Shown here: in pieces, positions 31,866 to 41,396 of the stretch | How the letters are laid out: every line of letters starts with the position of its first letter | Position numbering within the stretch: the stretch's first letter is position 1 | Assembly: GCA_015067525.1 (NCBI GenBank) | Contig: SVMH01000007.1 | Location: forward strand, 1 to 64,000 | Source of the DNA: Oscillospiraceae bacterium | GTDB taxonomy: Bacteria; Bacillota; Clostridia; Oscillospirales; Oscillospiraceae | DNA length: 64,000 bases | Direction of reading: 5' to 3' | Made by a program: the position numbers and the translations under genes | Notes under the pieces: model-generated | Databases searched by the model: none | Seen by the model: only the letters and a program-made list of their open reading frames with translations | Told to the model about the DNA's origin: nothing

Positions 31866-33857
31866 TCAGCTCTTGTGCTGCTCGGCGATGGCGCCGCTGC
31901 GGAAGGCGGACAGCAGGGCCAGCAGGTCGTCGATCTGCTCCTGCAACGACCGGCCGATGTCGGTGTCGGCAATCTTCTGGCGCTTATCCATCCGCTCGAA
32001 GATCTGGGAGGTGGAGCCGATGTCCCGGTTTTCCCGGATGGCGTTGGCGCGTCCTGCGAAGGGCTCGTGGGATACCAGACGCAGACACTCGGAGTTGTAG
32101 ATCAGGGTGTAGCCGGCGATGCCGGTGGTGCCCTGATAGGCCTTGCAGAAGCCGCCGTCGATCACCAGCAGCTTGCCGCCGCCCTTGATGGGGCTCTCGC
32201 CCTTCTTGGACTTGACCGGCACGTGGCCGTTGATGATGTGGCAGTGCTCACCCTCCAGACCGAACTCCCTGAGAAGGCGCTCGCACACGGCGGGATCCTT
32301 GTAGAGGGTGTAGTATACGTTCTTGGGCTCGGTCCAGGTGTCCTCGTCGGCGATGAAGCGGCGCTCGAAGGTGGTCATGCGGTCGCGGCCGAAGATAGGG
32401 CTGTTGCGTCCGCACCACAGCCACCACAAAAAGTCCATGCCGAACTGCCGCTCGGGGGAGCCGGGCTTGTTGTAGTAGGCGCGGCGGGCCGTGGCGTCGG
32501 CGTAGTCCAGGAATTCCTTGCCGCCCAGATCGTCACAGCCGATGGAGAAGTGCAGCAGCGAGCCGTCCTCGGCCATGGGGATGCAGCCGTGGAGCAGCAG
32601 ATTGTTGTTGTAGACCTTGTACAGGCTTCCCTTGGAGTAGAGGAAGCGGATGTGGCGCTGCAGCTTTTCGCTGTGGCGGAAGGAGCGGGTCAGCGTGGCG
32701 ATCAGGGCGTCCTCCTCAGGCGTGAGGGTGTAGGGATCCTTGGGATCCACGGTGGGGAAGTCGGTATCCAGCATGGGATAGGTCTTGCCGCCGATGGTGA
32801 TGCACTTGTTTTCATAGTCGATCTTGTCCAGCAGCAGCCGGTCCTCCATGCCGAAGCTGGGATTGCGCAGGATCTTCTGACCCTCCAGCTTGAACAGGAT
32901 CATGGTGATGGCCTTGTGCATCTGGGCCACCAGACGCTTGTCAGTCTCGGTGTAGTCCTTCTCGTCGTCACCGGTGAACTTGATCTTGAACCGGGAGATG
33001 TCGCAGCCCTTGTACACCGCGTCGGCAAACACGCTCAGCGGGCGCAGGGAGATACCGTAGCCGGTCTCGATCACGTCCAGATTGTTGTAGCGCAAGGAGT
33101 TGAGCAGCACCGTGGCCACCAGCGTGCGGGAGCCGGAGGCGGCGCCCATCCACAGAATGTCGTGGTTGCCCCACTGCACGTCCACGTTGTGGTAGTTGAG
33201 CAGCGAGTCCATGATGATGTCGGCGCCGGGGCCGCGGTCATAGATGTCGCCCACCAGATGCAGGTGATCCACCGCCAGACGTTTGATCAGCTCGCACAGC
33301 TGGATCAGGAAGTTGGGGGCGCGGCCCAGGTCGATGATGGTGGAGATGATGTTCTCGTAATAGTCCCGCTTGTCTGTGTCCTCGTAGTGGGTGTGGATCA
33401 ATTCGTCGATGATGTAGGCATAGGCAGGGGGCATGGCTTTACGCACCTTGGAGCGGGTATACATGGAGCTGACCAGGCAGCACACCTCGATGAGCCGGTG
33501 GAAGGTGATGCGATACCACTCCCGCATGTCCTCGGTGACGCGCTCGATCTCCTCCAGCTTCTCCTCGGGGTAGTAGATCAGCGTTGCCAGCTGGTCCCGC
33601 TCGGCACGGGTCATGGAGGTGCCGAACAGCTCCTCCACCTTTTCCCGCACCACGCCGGAGGCGGAGGCCAGGATATGCTGAAACGCCTCGTGCTCGCCGT
33701 GTACGTCGGAGATGAAGTGCTCGGTGCCCTTGGGCAGGTTCAAAATAGCCTGCAGGTTGATGATCTCGGTGCTGGCGGCCTGCACGTTGGGGAACTGCTT
33801 GGCCAGCATTTTCAGGTAGTGCAGATGTTCCGGACGATAGGTGATCTCTTTCGCCAT
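31866..33857 (-). CDS. fbp: Fructose-1,6-bisphosphatase class III
   Basis: FISDVHGEHEAFQHIL, LVGDIYDRGPGAD, WGNHDILWMGAASGS; start at MAKEITYRPEHLHYLK. Confidence 0.95.
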   Translation of the reverse strand: MAKEITYRPEHLHYLKMLAKQFPNVQAASTEIINLQAILNLPKGTEHFISDVHGEHEAFQHILASASGVVREKVEELFGTSMTRAERDQLATLIYYPEEKLEEIERVTEDMREWYRITFHRLIEVCCLVSSMYTRSKVRKAMPPAYAYIIDELIHTHYEDTDKRDYYENIISTIIDLGRAPNFLIQLCELIKRLAVDHLHLVGDIYDRGPGADIIMDSLLNYHNVDVQWGNHDILWMGAASGSRTLVATVLLNSLRYNNLDVIETGYGISLRPLSVFADAVYKGCDISRFKIKFTGDDEKDYTETDKRLVAQMHKAITMILFKLEGQKILRNPSFGMEDRLLLDKIDYENKCITIGGKTYPMLDTDFPTVDPKDPYTLTPEEDALIATLTRSFRHSEKLQRHIRFLYSKGSLYKVYNNNLLLHGCIPMAEDGSLLHFSIGCDDLGGKEFLDYADATARRAYYNKPGSPERQFGMDFLWWLWCGRNSPIFGRDRMTTFERRFIADEDTWTEPKNVYYTLYKDPAVCERLLREFGLEGEHCHIINGHVPVKSKKGESPIKGGGKLLVIDGGFCKAYQGTTGIAGYTLIYNSECLRLVSHEPFAGRANAIRENRDIGSTSQIFERMDKRQKIADTDIGRSLQEQIDDLLALLSAFRSGAIAEQHKS

Positions 33858-33980
33858 GGGTGTCATCCTCCTTGTGTGCAAAATGCACCATAATATGACG
33901 CAAAAATGCCTTGACGTTGGTGATAGTATAGCACACTCTGCGGCAAAAGGGAAGCAGGAAAGGGCGAAAGAAAATCAGTT

Positions 33981-34009
33981 TTGACAAATCCTTTTCCGTA
34001 TCTTATCAT
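33981..34009 (+). promoter_or_regulatory. Sigma-A promoter
   Basis: TTGACA-N17-TATCAT. Confidence 0.7.
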
Positions 34010-34041
34010 GCAGTCAACGGAAAAACGAAAGGGGTGGCCAT

Positions 34042-34971
34042 ATGGCTTGGATCTTACTGGGCGCGGCTGTTGTTCTGCTGGTGCTGTGGGTGGCGTACCG
34101 CATGGCGTTTTACTCGCCGGTGGGGGAGCAGAACGACCCGTACCGCATTTTGCCCAACGGGGATTATCAGGCCCGCAGGGAGGAGATGCTGCGGCTCATC
34201 GCCGCGCTGGAGGCGCGTCCGTGCGAGCGGGTGTCCGTCACCTCCCATGACGGCCTGCGTCTGACGGGCCGGTATTACCACCATGCCGACGGCGCGCCGC
34301 TGGACATTGCCTTCCACGGCTACCGGGGCCACGCGCTGCGGGATTTCTGCGGCGGCAGCTGCATCAGCTTTCAGCTGGGCCACAACCTGCTGCTGGTGGA
34401 CCAGCGCGCCCACGGCGAAAGCGAGGGCCACACCATCACCTTCGGCGCCAAAGAGAGCCGGGACTGTCTGGACTGGGTGAACTGGGCCAATGCGCGCTTC
34501 GGCAGTCCTGACATTGCGCTGTTCGGCGTGTCCATGGGAGCGGCCACGGTGCTGCTGGCCACGGCGCTGGATCTGCCGGAAAACGTGCGCTGCGCGGTGG
34601 CGGATTCTCCCTATTCCCGGGCCGAGGACATCATTGGCACCGTGGGCCGCGATATGGGCCTGCCGGGCGCACCGGTGATCCTGCTGGCCCGCTGTGCCGC
34701 CCGGGTGTTCGGAGGCTTCCGCCTTGGCGACGCCAGTCCGCTGGACGCGGTGCGGCGGGCGAAGGTGCCGGTGCTGCTGTTCCACGGCGAGGCGGACCGG
34801 CTGGTGCCCTGCGCCATGAGCGGCGTGCTGCAGGAGAACTGCGCCTCTGCCGTCAGGCGCTATACCTATCCCAACGCCGGTCACGGCCTGAGCTATCTGG
34901 TGGATCGGGAGGGCTACACCGCGGCCGTTGTGGATTTTCTGGCGCAGTGCGGCGAAAGGGAAAGTTCTTGA
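34042..34971 (+). CDS. Alpha/beta hydrolase
   Basis: DQRAHGESEGHTITFG; LFGVSMGAATVLLA nucleophile elbow; NAGHGLSY. Confidence 0.88.
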   Translation: MAWILLGAAVVLLVLWVAYRMAFYSPVGEQNDPYRILPNGDYQARREEMLRLIAALEARPCERVSVTSHDGLRLTGRYYHHADGAPLDIAFHGYRGHALRDFCGGSCISFQLGHNLLLVDQRAHGESEGHTITFGAKESRDCLDWVNWANARFGSPDIALFGVSMGAATVLLATALDLPENVRCAVADSPYSRAEDIIGTVGRDMGLPGAPVILLARCAARVFGGFRLGDASPLDAVRRAKVPVLLFHGEADRLVPCAMSGVLQENCASAVRRYTYPNAGHGLSYLVDREGYTAAVVDFLAQCGERESS

Positions 34972-34997
34972 CAAAAACATAACGGCCACTTTACAAT
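34968..34997 (+). promoter_or_regulatory. Sigma-A promoter for enhancer-binding protein gene
   Basis: TTGACA-N18-TACAAT, overlapping stop of preceding gene. Confidence 0.65.
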
Positions 34998-35033
34998 GAC
35001 CCCAAAGAAACCGCACCGAAAGGGGAGGGGCAG

Positions 35034-36413
35034 ATGAAAAGCAGTGACGCCCTGAAATGGCTGAACGAAAACTTCAACTATGTGGACTCCGTGACCATTA
35101 TTGACGCCAACGGTACCATCATCGCCAAGCAGCGCTTTAACCCCCGCTACACCGATGAGGAGAACATCACCGACAACCACTGGGCGCTGGGCAAAAACCT
35201 GCTGGAGGTGTTCCCCACCCAGGATCCCCAGACCAGCTCACTGCTGACGGCCCTCAAGCGCGACGGCGTCATCCACCGCAAGCAGGATGTGGCCTACAAC
35301 CATCAGGGCAAGAAGTCGGTGACCAACCACCTGACCTTTCCCATCGTCTGCCGCGGCCGCTTTGTGGGCAGCGTGCAGATCTCCCGCGACGTGACCAACA
35401 TGGACGCCGGCCGTGTCAGCGCGCCGGACGCCGCGCCGCGCACCAGCAACGCCAAGTTCACGCTGGAGGACATCGTGGGCGTCTCACCGGAGATGCGGCA
35501 GATCAAGTCCGTCATCTCCCGCATTGCCGACAGCGAATCCTCCGTTCTGGTCTGCGGCGACACCGGTACCGGCAAGGAGCTGGTGGTCTCCGCCATCCAC
35601 AACGCCAGCTACCGCCGCGACAAGACCTTCATCCCCATCAACTGCGCCGCCCTGCCTGAGAGTATTCTGGAGGGCCTGCTGTTCGGCTCGCGCAAGGGCG
35701 CCTTTACCGGCGCGGAGAACATGAAGGGCCTTTTTGAGGAGTGCGACGGCGGCACCATCTACCTCGACGAGATCAACTCCATGCCCCTGAACCTGCAGGC
35801 AAAGCTGCTGCGCGTGCTGCAGGACAAGGCGGTGCTGCCGCTGGGCGAGACCAAGCCCCATCCGGTGGATGTGCGCATCATCGCCTCGGTCAACAAGCCG
35901 GTGAAGGAGCTGCTGCAAAGCCGCGAGATGCGCGAGGATCTGCTCTACCGCCTCAACGCCATCAACATCCAGCTGCCGCCCCTGCGCAGCCGTCAGGGCG
36001 ACATCCGGCTGCTGGCGGAGTATTTCGTGGTGAAATACGGTCAGGCGCTGGGCAAGCACACCGCCGGTATCAGTCCCGAGGCGCTGACGCTGCTGCAGGC
36101 CTACCGCTGGCCCGGCAACGTGCGCGAGCTGGAGCACACCATCGAGTCGGCCATCAACCTGACGGAGGATTACCGCCCCCTGCAGGTGGACGACCTGCCC
36201 TCCTACCTCATCATCCGGGAGGAGGAGCACCCCGACTCCGTGGCCGGTGATCCGGAGGCCATCAACCTGACGGACGCCGTGGCCGCCTACGAAAAGCGGC
36301 TCATCCGCGACATGCTGGTGCGCACCGGCGGCAACGTGGCCAAGGCCGCCAAGCTGCTGGGCGTGCCGCGCACCACGCTGTACTCCAAAATGGAAGCGTT
36401 GGGTCTGCGCTGA
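35034..36413 (+). CDS. Sigma-54-dependent transcriptional activator (PAS - AAA+ - HTH)
   Basis: GDTGTGKELV Walker A, GAFTGA loop (GSRKGAFTGAENMKG), GGTIYLDEINSMP Walker B, C-terminal NVAKAAKLLGVPRTTLYSKMEALGL Fis-type HTH. Confidence 0.93.
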   Translation: MKSSDALKWLNENFNYVDSVTIIDANGTIIAKQRFNPRYTDEENITDNHWALGKNLLEVFPTQDPQTSSLLTALKRDGVIHRKQDVAYNHQGKKSVTNHLTFPIVCRGRFVGSVQISRDVTNMDAGRVSAPDAAPRTSNAKFTLEDIVGVSPEMRQIKSVISRIADSESSVLVCGDTGTGKELVVSAIHNASYRRDKTFIPINCAALPESILEGLLFGSRKGAFTGAENMKGLFEECDGGTIYLDEINSMPLNLQAKLLRVLQDKAVLPLGETKPHPVDVRIIASVNKPVKELLQSREMREDLLYRLNAINIQLPPLRSRQGDIRLLAEYFVVKYGQALGKHTAGISPEALTLLQAYRWPGNVRELEHTIESAINLTEDYRPLQVDDLPSYLIIREEEHPDSVAGDPEAINLTDAVAAYEKRLIRDMLVRTGGNVAKAAKLLGVPRTTLYSKMEALGLR

Positions 36414-36414
36414 G

Positions 36415-36451
36415 TGTCGAAAATCAGACGCTTGTGTCGAAAAACCGACGC
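36415..36451 (+). promoter_or_regulatory. Two tandem candidate activator sites (UAS) for the sigma-54 activator
   Basis: TGTCGAAAATCAGACGC (36415-36431) and TGTCGAAAAACCGACGC (36435-36451), 20 bp apart; GTCG-N6-CGAC dyad. Confidence 0.55.
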
Positions 36452-36509
36452 AAGGCGCCGGAAAGTTTCCCCATAAGAGGGAAAGTGCCCCGCAGAAGAA
36501 AAGAAATCG

Positions 36510-36548
36510 GAAGAAGGTGTGTCGGATTTTCGACGCACCTTCTTTTTT
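36510..36548 (+). terminator. Terminator after activator gene; its apical stem is a third GTCG-N6-CGAC site (36520-36536)
   Basis: aagaaggtg-t-gtcg-gatttt-cgac-g-caccttctt then ttttt. Confidence 0.75.
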
Positions 36549-36657
36549 TCTGGTAATTTTGGTGCTGTGCTGACGGAGAAAAAGGGAAAAAAGGGAAATT
36601 TGTTGTATAGCATTTCTAAAATGTGCCGCAAAATTTTGTGAAAAGGGACGATGATTT

Positions 36658-36674
36658 TTGGCACGAAAATTGCT
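36658..36674 (+). promoter_or_regulatory. Sigma-54 (-24/-12) promoter of the nhaC-lyase-prpD-mae-fum operon
   Basis: TTGGCACGAAAATTGCT: GG-N10-GC spacing, near-perfect match to YTGGCACGrNNNTTGCW. Confidence 0.92.
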
Positions 36675-36786
36675 ATTATAAAATCACGGATCCCTTCGGA
36701 GGCCGGCCGCGGCTGCGGGGAAAGGCAGCCGGTTCAACCCGGCCGGCCGAAGGAGGGGTATCAAAAAAAAGAAAAAGGAGAAAATC

Positions 36787-38295
36787 ATGGATAACTTTGG
36801 TTTACTGTCCCTGATCCCCCCCATTCTGGCGGTTGCTCTGGCTTTTGCCACCAAGAACGTCGTGCTGTCCCTGTTCATCGCTCTGTTCAGCGGCTGCCTG
36901 ATCGTGTCTCTGGGCAATCCCTGGACTGCTCTGCAGATCACCTTCAGCGACTATCTGTTCGTTGATATGACCAGCGGCAGCAACGCTCAGACCATCGTGC
37001 TGATGGCCGTCATCGGCGGCTTCGTGGCACTGGTGGAAAAATCCGGCGGCGCCCGTGCCTTTGCACAGGCCATCTCCAGCAAGATCACCAAGCCCGTCAG
37101 CGCTCAGATCGCTGCCTGGCTGGGCGGTCTGGCCATCTACTTCTCTGACTCCGGCAACAGCCTGATCCTGGGCCCCATCTTCCGCCCTGTGTTCGATAAG
37201 CTGAGAGTTTCCCGCGCCAAGCTGTCCTACATTCTGGACTCCACCTCTTCCCCCGTGTGCATCCTGATCCCCATCACCGGCTGGGGCGTGTACATCATGA
37301 ACATCATCGCCACCGAGTTCGGCAACCTGGGCATCGAGGCTACCGACGCTGCTACCTTCATGCAGGCGATTCCCTATCAGTTCTACGCCATCCTGGCCCT
37401 GGTGCTGATCCCCGTGATGGCTCTGAGCAAGAAGAACTTCGGCCCCATGGCCAAGGCTGAGCTGCGCGCTGAGCTGGAAGGCCCCTCTGCTTCCGAACTG
37501 GCCAACGACGGTGAGATCCTGGTCAGCGAGGAGAAGAAGGTCTCCATGTGGAACATGCTGCTGCCCCTGATCGTCCTGTTCGTCGTGATCTTCGCCATGT
37601 TCATCGGCTGGGGCTTCCCCACCCAGAACATCGCCGGCTCCAAGATCCGTATCGCTCTGACCTCCGGCTACCTGCTGGCTGCCATCACCTGCGGCATCAT
37701 GATCGTCAAGCAGAAGCTGATGACCTTTGAGCAGACCTTTAACGTCTTCATCGGCGGTATCCAGAAGATGGCTTCCATCCTGGTGGTCATCGTTGTTGCT
37801 TGGGGCGTGGGCAGTGTCTGCGGCACCCTGGGCACCTCCACCTTCATCGTCGGCGCTGTGGACGGCGTTCTGAGCCCCGCTCTGATGCCCGCCCTGATCT
37901 GCCTGATCGGTGCTGTTATCTCCTTCGCCATCGGCTCCTCCTGGGGCACCATGGCCATCCTGCTGCCCATCGGCATCACCATGGCTCACAGCTTCGAGCT
38001 GTCCCAGCCCCTGATGATCGCCGCCGTGCTGAGCGGCTCCCTGTTCGGCGACCACTGCTCCCCCATCTCCGACACCACCATCATGTCTTCCATGGCCGCC
38101 GGTGCCAACCACCTCGACCACGTCAAGACTCAGCTGCCCTATGCTCTGGTGGCTGCCATCGCTTCCTTCATCGGTTACCTGATCGTTGGCTTCGCCGGCC
38201 TGAACTCCTTCGTGGGTCTGGCTGTCGCCATCGTGATCATGCTGGTCATTTTCTTCGTGGCCTGCAAGCTGTTCGGTGCCAAGAAGGCTGCCTGA
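36787..38295 (+). CDS. NhaC-family Na+/H+ antiporter-like transporter
   Basis: 502-aa polytopic protein; GDHCSPISDTTIMSSMAAGANHLDHVKTQLPYAL and SGSLFGDH motifs. Confidence 0.9.
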   Translation: MDNFGLLSLIPPILAVALAFATKNVVLSLFIALFSGCLIVSLGNPWTALQITFSDYLFVDMTSGSNAQTIVLMAVIGGFVALVEKSGGARAFAQAISSKITKPVSAQIAAWLGGLAIYFSDSGNSLILGPIFRPVFDKLRVSRAKLSYILDSTSSPVCILIPITGWGVYIMNIIATEFGNLGIEATDAATFMQAIPYQFYAILALVLIPVMALSKKNFGPMAKAELRAELEGPSASELANDGEILVSEEKKVSMWNMLLPLIVLFVVIFAMFIGWGFPTQNIAGSKIRIALTSGYLLAAITCGIMIVKQKLMTFEQTFNVFIGGIQKMASILVVIVVAWGVGSVCGTLGTSTFIVGAVDGVLSPALMPALICLIGAVISFAIGSSWGTMAILLPIGITMAHSFELSQPLMIAAVLSGSLFGDHCSPISDTTIMSSMAAGANHLDHVKTQLPYALVAAIASFIGYLIVGFAGLNSFVGLAVAIVIMLVIFFVACKLFGAKKAA

Positions 38296-38383
38296 TTTAA
38301 CGGCAACGGCTGCTGCGTCGGTATGTGATTTCTCTGTCTCCTCCCGGCGCAGCGGCCGACCCTTTTCACTGCAAGGAGTGCCT

Positions 38384-39889
38384 ATGAACAAAGATACGTA
38401 TTATCAGCCCTATGCCGGCCGGGACATCAAGATCCTGGACCAGCATGCGAAAAACACCATTGCGGAAGATTATCTCACCTTTCCCTTTCAGATCCTGGAT
38501 CATCTGGCCCACGTGGTGATGCTGCAGGAGCAGGAGATCATCCCCCGCAAGGATGCGGCTGTGATTCTCAAGGCGCTGCTGCGCCTGAAGAAAGAGGGCC
38601 CCGATATCGTGCCCCACAAGCCCGGCCTGACCGACCTTTACTCCAACGTGGAGGAGTGGCTCATCGATCAGGTGGGTATTGAGGTGGGCGGCAAGATGCA
38701 TACCGGCCGCTCCCGCAACGATATGAACCCCGCCATCGAGCGTATGTACACCCGTCAGGCCATTCTGGACGTCTGCGAGGCCATCATGCTGCTGATGCAG
38801 ACGCTGCTGGTGCAGGCGGAGGCTCATAAGAACACCATCATCCCCGCCTATACCCATCATTCCCAGCAGGCACAGCCTGTGACGCTGGGACACTTCTACA
38901 TGAGCGCCTATGAGAACTTTGCCCGTGACCTGGAGCGCCTGATGGCCGCTTACGAGCATGTGAATCTCAGCCCCATGGGCGGCGCCGCCGTAGCCACCAC
39001 CAGCTTCCCCATCAGCCGTGAGCGGGTGTGTGAGCTGCTGGGCTTTGACCACCTGCTGGTCAACTCCATGGACGCGTGCAGCACGCTGGACTATGCCTAC
39101 GAGCCTGCCTGCGCCATGGCTATCTTCATCAACAATGTGGGCCGTGTGGCCGAGAGCCTGCTGCTGTGGAACCTCAATGAGGTGGGCATCAGCCGCCTGG
39201 CCCTGCCCTACTGCTCCTACAGCACCATCATGCCCCAGAAGCGCAACCCCGTGGCTCTGGAAACGCTGCGTATGGCCGGCGAGTGGACCTATGGTACGCT
39301 GAGCACCATGTTCAACACCATGAAGGCCTATCCTCCCGGAAACGGCCGCGAGCCCGGCTACGTGGTGGGTCTGTTCTTCGAGATCGCCCAGCGCATCGAG
39401 GACAGCGCCTATCTGCTGGAGGGCATCGTGCGCAACCTGGAAGTGAACGTGGAACGCGCTCTGCAGGTCACCCGTGACGGCTTCAGCACCGTCACCGACC
39501 TGGCCGACGAAATGGTCAAGAGCATGGGCCTGTCCTTCTCCGCTGCCAAGAAGATCGTGGGCCGCCTGGTGGTCACCGCCCACGCCGAGGGTATCGCCTG
39601 CACCGACATCGACACCGCTCTGGTGCGCCGTGCCGCCAAGGAAGCCCTGAACATCGACCTGGAAATGCCCCAGGAGCTGATCACCAACGCGCTGGATCCG
39701 GTGCAGAACGTTATGCGCCGCACCATCGTCGGCGGCCCCAGCCCCGAACGTGTGCAGCAGACCGTGGACGCCGGCCAGCAGGAACTGGAACAGTTCCGCA
39801 GCCGCTGGCAGGCTGAGTGCGGCCGTCTTGCCGAGATGGACGCCCGGCTGATGGCGCTGGCCGAGGCCATCGCCGCCGAAGCGGAATAA
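38384..39889 (+). CDS. ArgH-like lyase of the fumarase/aspartase superfamily (C-N lyase releasing fumarate, substrate unknown)
   Basis: GKMHTGRSRNDMNPAIERM; STIMPQKRNPVALE superfamily signature; SPMGGAAVATTSFPISRERV. Confidence 0.88.
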   Translation: MNKDTYYQPYAGRDIKILDQHAKNTIAEDYLTFPFQILDHLAHVVMLQEQEIIPRKDAAVILKALLRLKKEGPDIVPHKPGLTDLYSNVEEWLIDQVGIEVGGKMHTGRSRNDMNPAIERMYTRQAILDVCEAIMLLMQTLLVQAEAHKNTIIPAYTHHSQQAQPVTLGHFYMSAYENFARDLERLMAAYEHVNLSPMGGAAVATTSFPISRERVCELLGFDHLLVNSMDACSTLDYAYEPACAMAIFINNVGRVAESLLLWNLNEVGISRLALPYCSYSTIMPQKRNPVALETLRMAGEWTYGTLSTMFNTMKAYPPGNGREPGYVVGLFFEIAQRIEDSAYLLEGIVRNLEVNVERALQVTRDGFSTVTDLADEMVKSMGLSFSAAKKIVGRLVVTAHAEGIACTDIDTALVRRAAKEALNIDLEMPQELITNALDPVQNVMRRTIVGGPSPERVQQTVDAGQQELEQFRSRWQAECGRLAEMDARLMALAEAIAAEAE

Positions 39890-39952
39890 CAGCCCCAAAC
39901 ATACCGGCAGGAGGCGCGTCACACCGACGTTGGGCTAAGCCTTCTTGTCGCC

Positions 39953-39985
39953 ACCGCCCCGCCGCCCAACGGACGGCGGGGCGGT
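39953..39985 (+). other. Strong intercistronic hairpin between lyase and MmgE/PrpD genes
   Basis: accgccccgccg-cccaacgga-cggcggggcggt perfect 12-bp stem. Confidence 0.85.
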
Positions 39986-40025
39986 ATCACGTTTCCCAAA
40001 CAGAATACTGAGGAGGAAAATTATC

Positions 40026-41378
40026 ATGACATTGAGCGAGATCTTTGCTGCCTTTATCTGCGGCAGTGGCAATATCACCGAAAACGACCTGTATCTGGCC
40101 AAGCGCTCCATCGTGGACACCGTGGGCGCCACCATCGCCGGCAGCCGCACCGAGGTGGTGCGCCAGACGCTGCCCGTCTACTCCGCACCCGGCAAGTCCA
40201 CCGTCATCGGCGTGGGCAAGGGCTATTCGGCACAGGGCGCCGCCTTCATCAACGGCGTCAGCGGCCATGAGCTGGAGCTGGACGACACCTGCTCTTCCAA
40301 TCTGGGCCACCCCACCGTGGCCGTGCTGCCCGCCCTGCTGGCTGTGGGTGAGGAGCTGGGCTCCTCCGGCGAGCAGATCCTCAAGGCCTTCCTGTACGCC
40401 ACCGAGGTGGAGTGCAAGATCGGCCGCATCTGTGCCGCCGAGCTCCACCGCCGCGGCTGGCACGCCAGCAGCATCACCGGCGTTCTGGGCGCCGCTGCCG
40501 GCTGCGGCTACCTGTACGGTCAGGACGAGGTGACCATGCGCCACACCCTGGGCATCGCCGCCTCCATGGCCTCCGGCGTGCGCGAGAACTTCGGCACCAC
40601 CACCAAGTCCGTCCACATCGGCAAGACCGCCGGTGACGGCGTCATCGCCGCACAGCTGGCCAATCAGGGCGTTACCGCCTCTCCCCGCGCGCTGGAAGGC
40701 CACGAGGGCTACCTGCGCGAGTATGCCGGCTTTGACGGCATGACCTTCGGCGAGGACTTCGCCGCCACGCTGGGCAATCCCTTCGACATCGCCGCCCCCG
40801 GCTTTGCTCTGAAGAAGCACCCCTCCTGCTCCAGCACCCACCGCGCCATCGACGGCCTCATCGACCTCATCGAGGAGAACAACCTGACCGCCGACGATAT
40901 CGCCCGTATCGATGTGGGCCTGAGCCAGCCCGCCCTGCGCGAGCTGGTGACCCCCTATCCCAAGGATGGCGAGGAGGCCAAGTTCAGTATCGGATTCCAG
41001 CTGGCTCTGTACTTGACCGGACGGGACAATATGCCCTATAATTATAAGGAGGAAGTCATCTTCCTGCCGGAGATCCAGCGCATCATCAACGCCACCTTCC
41101 TGTATAACGAGCCCTCTTCCGACAACCTGCCCTCCGAGATGGGCGTGGGCCCCGCCCATGTGTCCATCACCAAGCCGGACGGCACCGTGCTCAAGAAGGT
41201 CCGTATCTTCCCCGAGGGCCATCTGACCCATCCCATTCCCGACGAGGGCATTTACGACAAGTACAAGAAGTGCACCACCGGTATCCTCAGCGATGAGAAG
41301 GCCGATGAGCTGTATCACCGCATCATGAATCTGGAGAAGGAAGCGGATATCCGCGCCATTCTGGAGCTGTGCATCTGA
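40026..41378 (+). CDS. MmgE/PrpD family protein
   Basis: KRSIVDTVGATIAGSRTEV; GHELELDDTC; KKHPSCSSTHRAIDGLIDL. Confidence 0.9.
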   Translation: MTLSEIFAAFICGSGNITENDLYLAKRSIVDTVGATIAGSRTEVVRQTLPVYSAPGKSTVIGVGKGYSAQGAAFINGVSGHELELDDTCSSNLGHPTVAVLPALLAVGEELGSSGEQILKAFLYATEVECKIGRICAAELHRRGWHASSITGVLGAAAGCGYLYGQDEVTMRHTLGIAASMASGVRENFGTTTKSVHIGKTAGDGVIAAQLANQGVTASPRALEGHEGYLREYAGFDGMTFGEDFAATLGNPFDIAAPGFALKKHPSCSSTHRAIDGLIDLIEENNLTADDIARIDVGLSQPALRELVTPYPKDGEEAKFSIGFQLALYLTGRDNMPYNYKEEVIFLPEIQRIINATFLYNEPSSDNLPSEMGVGPAHVSITKPDGTVLKKVRIFPEGHLTHPIPDEGIYDKYKKCTTGILSDEKADELYHRIMNLEKEADIRAILELCI

Positions 41379-41396
41379 GAAAAGGAGAAAAAGAAC

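Noticed and set aside
36520-36536. Third GTCG-N6-CGAC site taken as an independent enhancer
   Set aside because: It lies in the stem of a terminator hairpin, so its dyad symmetry has another explanation; kept only as supporting evidence.
38384-39889. Calling the lyase argH outright
   Set aside because: Superfamily signature is present, but no arginine-biosynthesis neighbours and a degradative context; substrate left open.
40045-40533. Ala/Pro/Ser/Arg-rich alternate-frame ORFs (here and throughout)
   Set aside because: Frame-shifted readings of GC-rich genes without RBS or family motifs.
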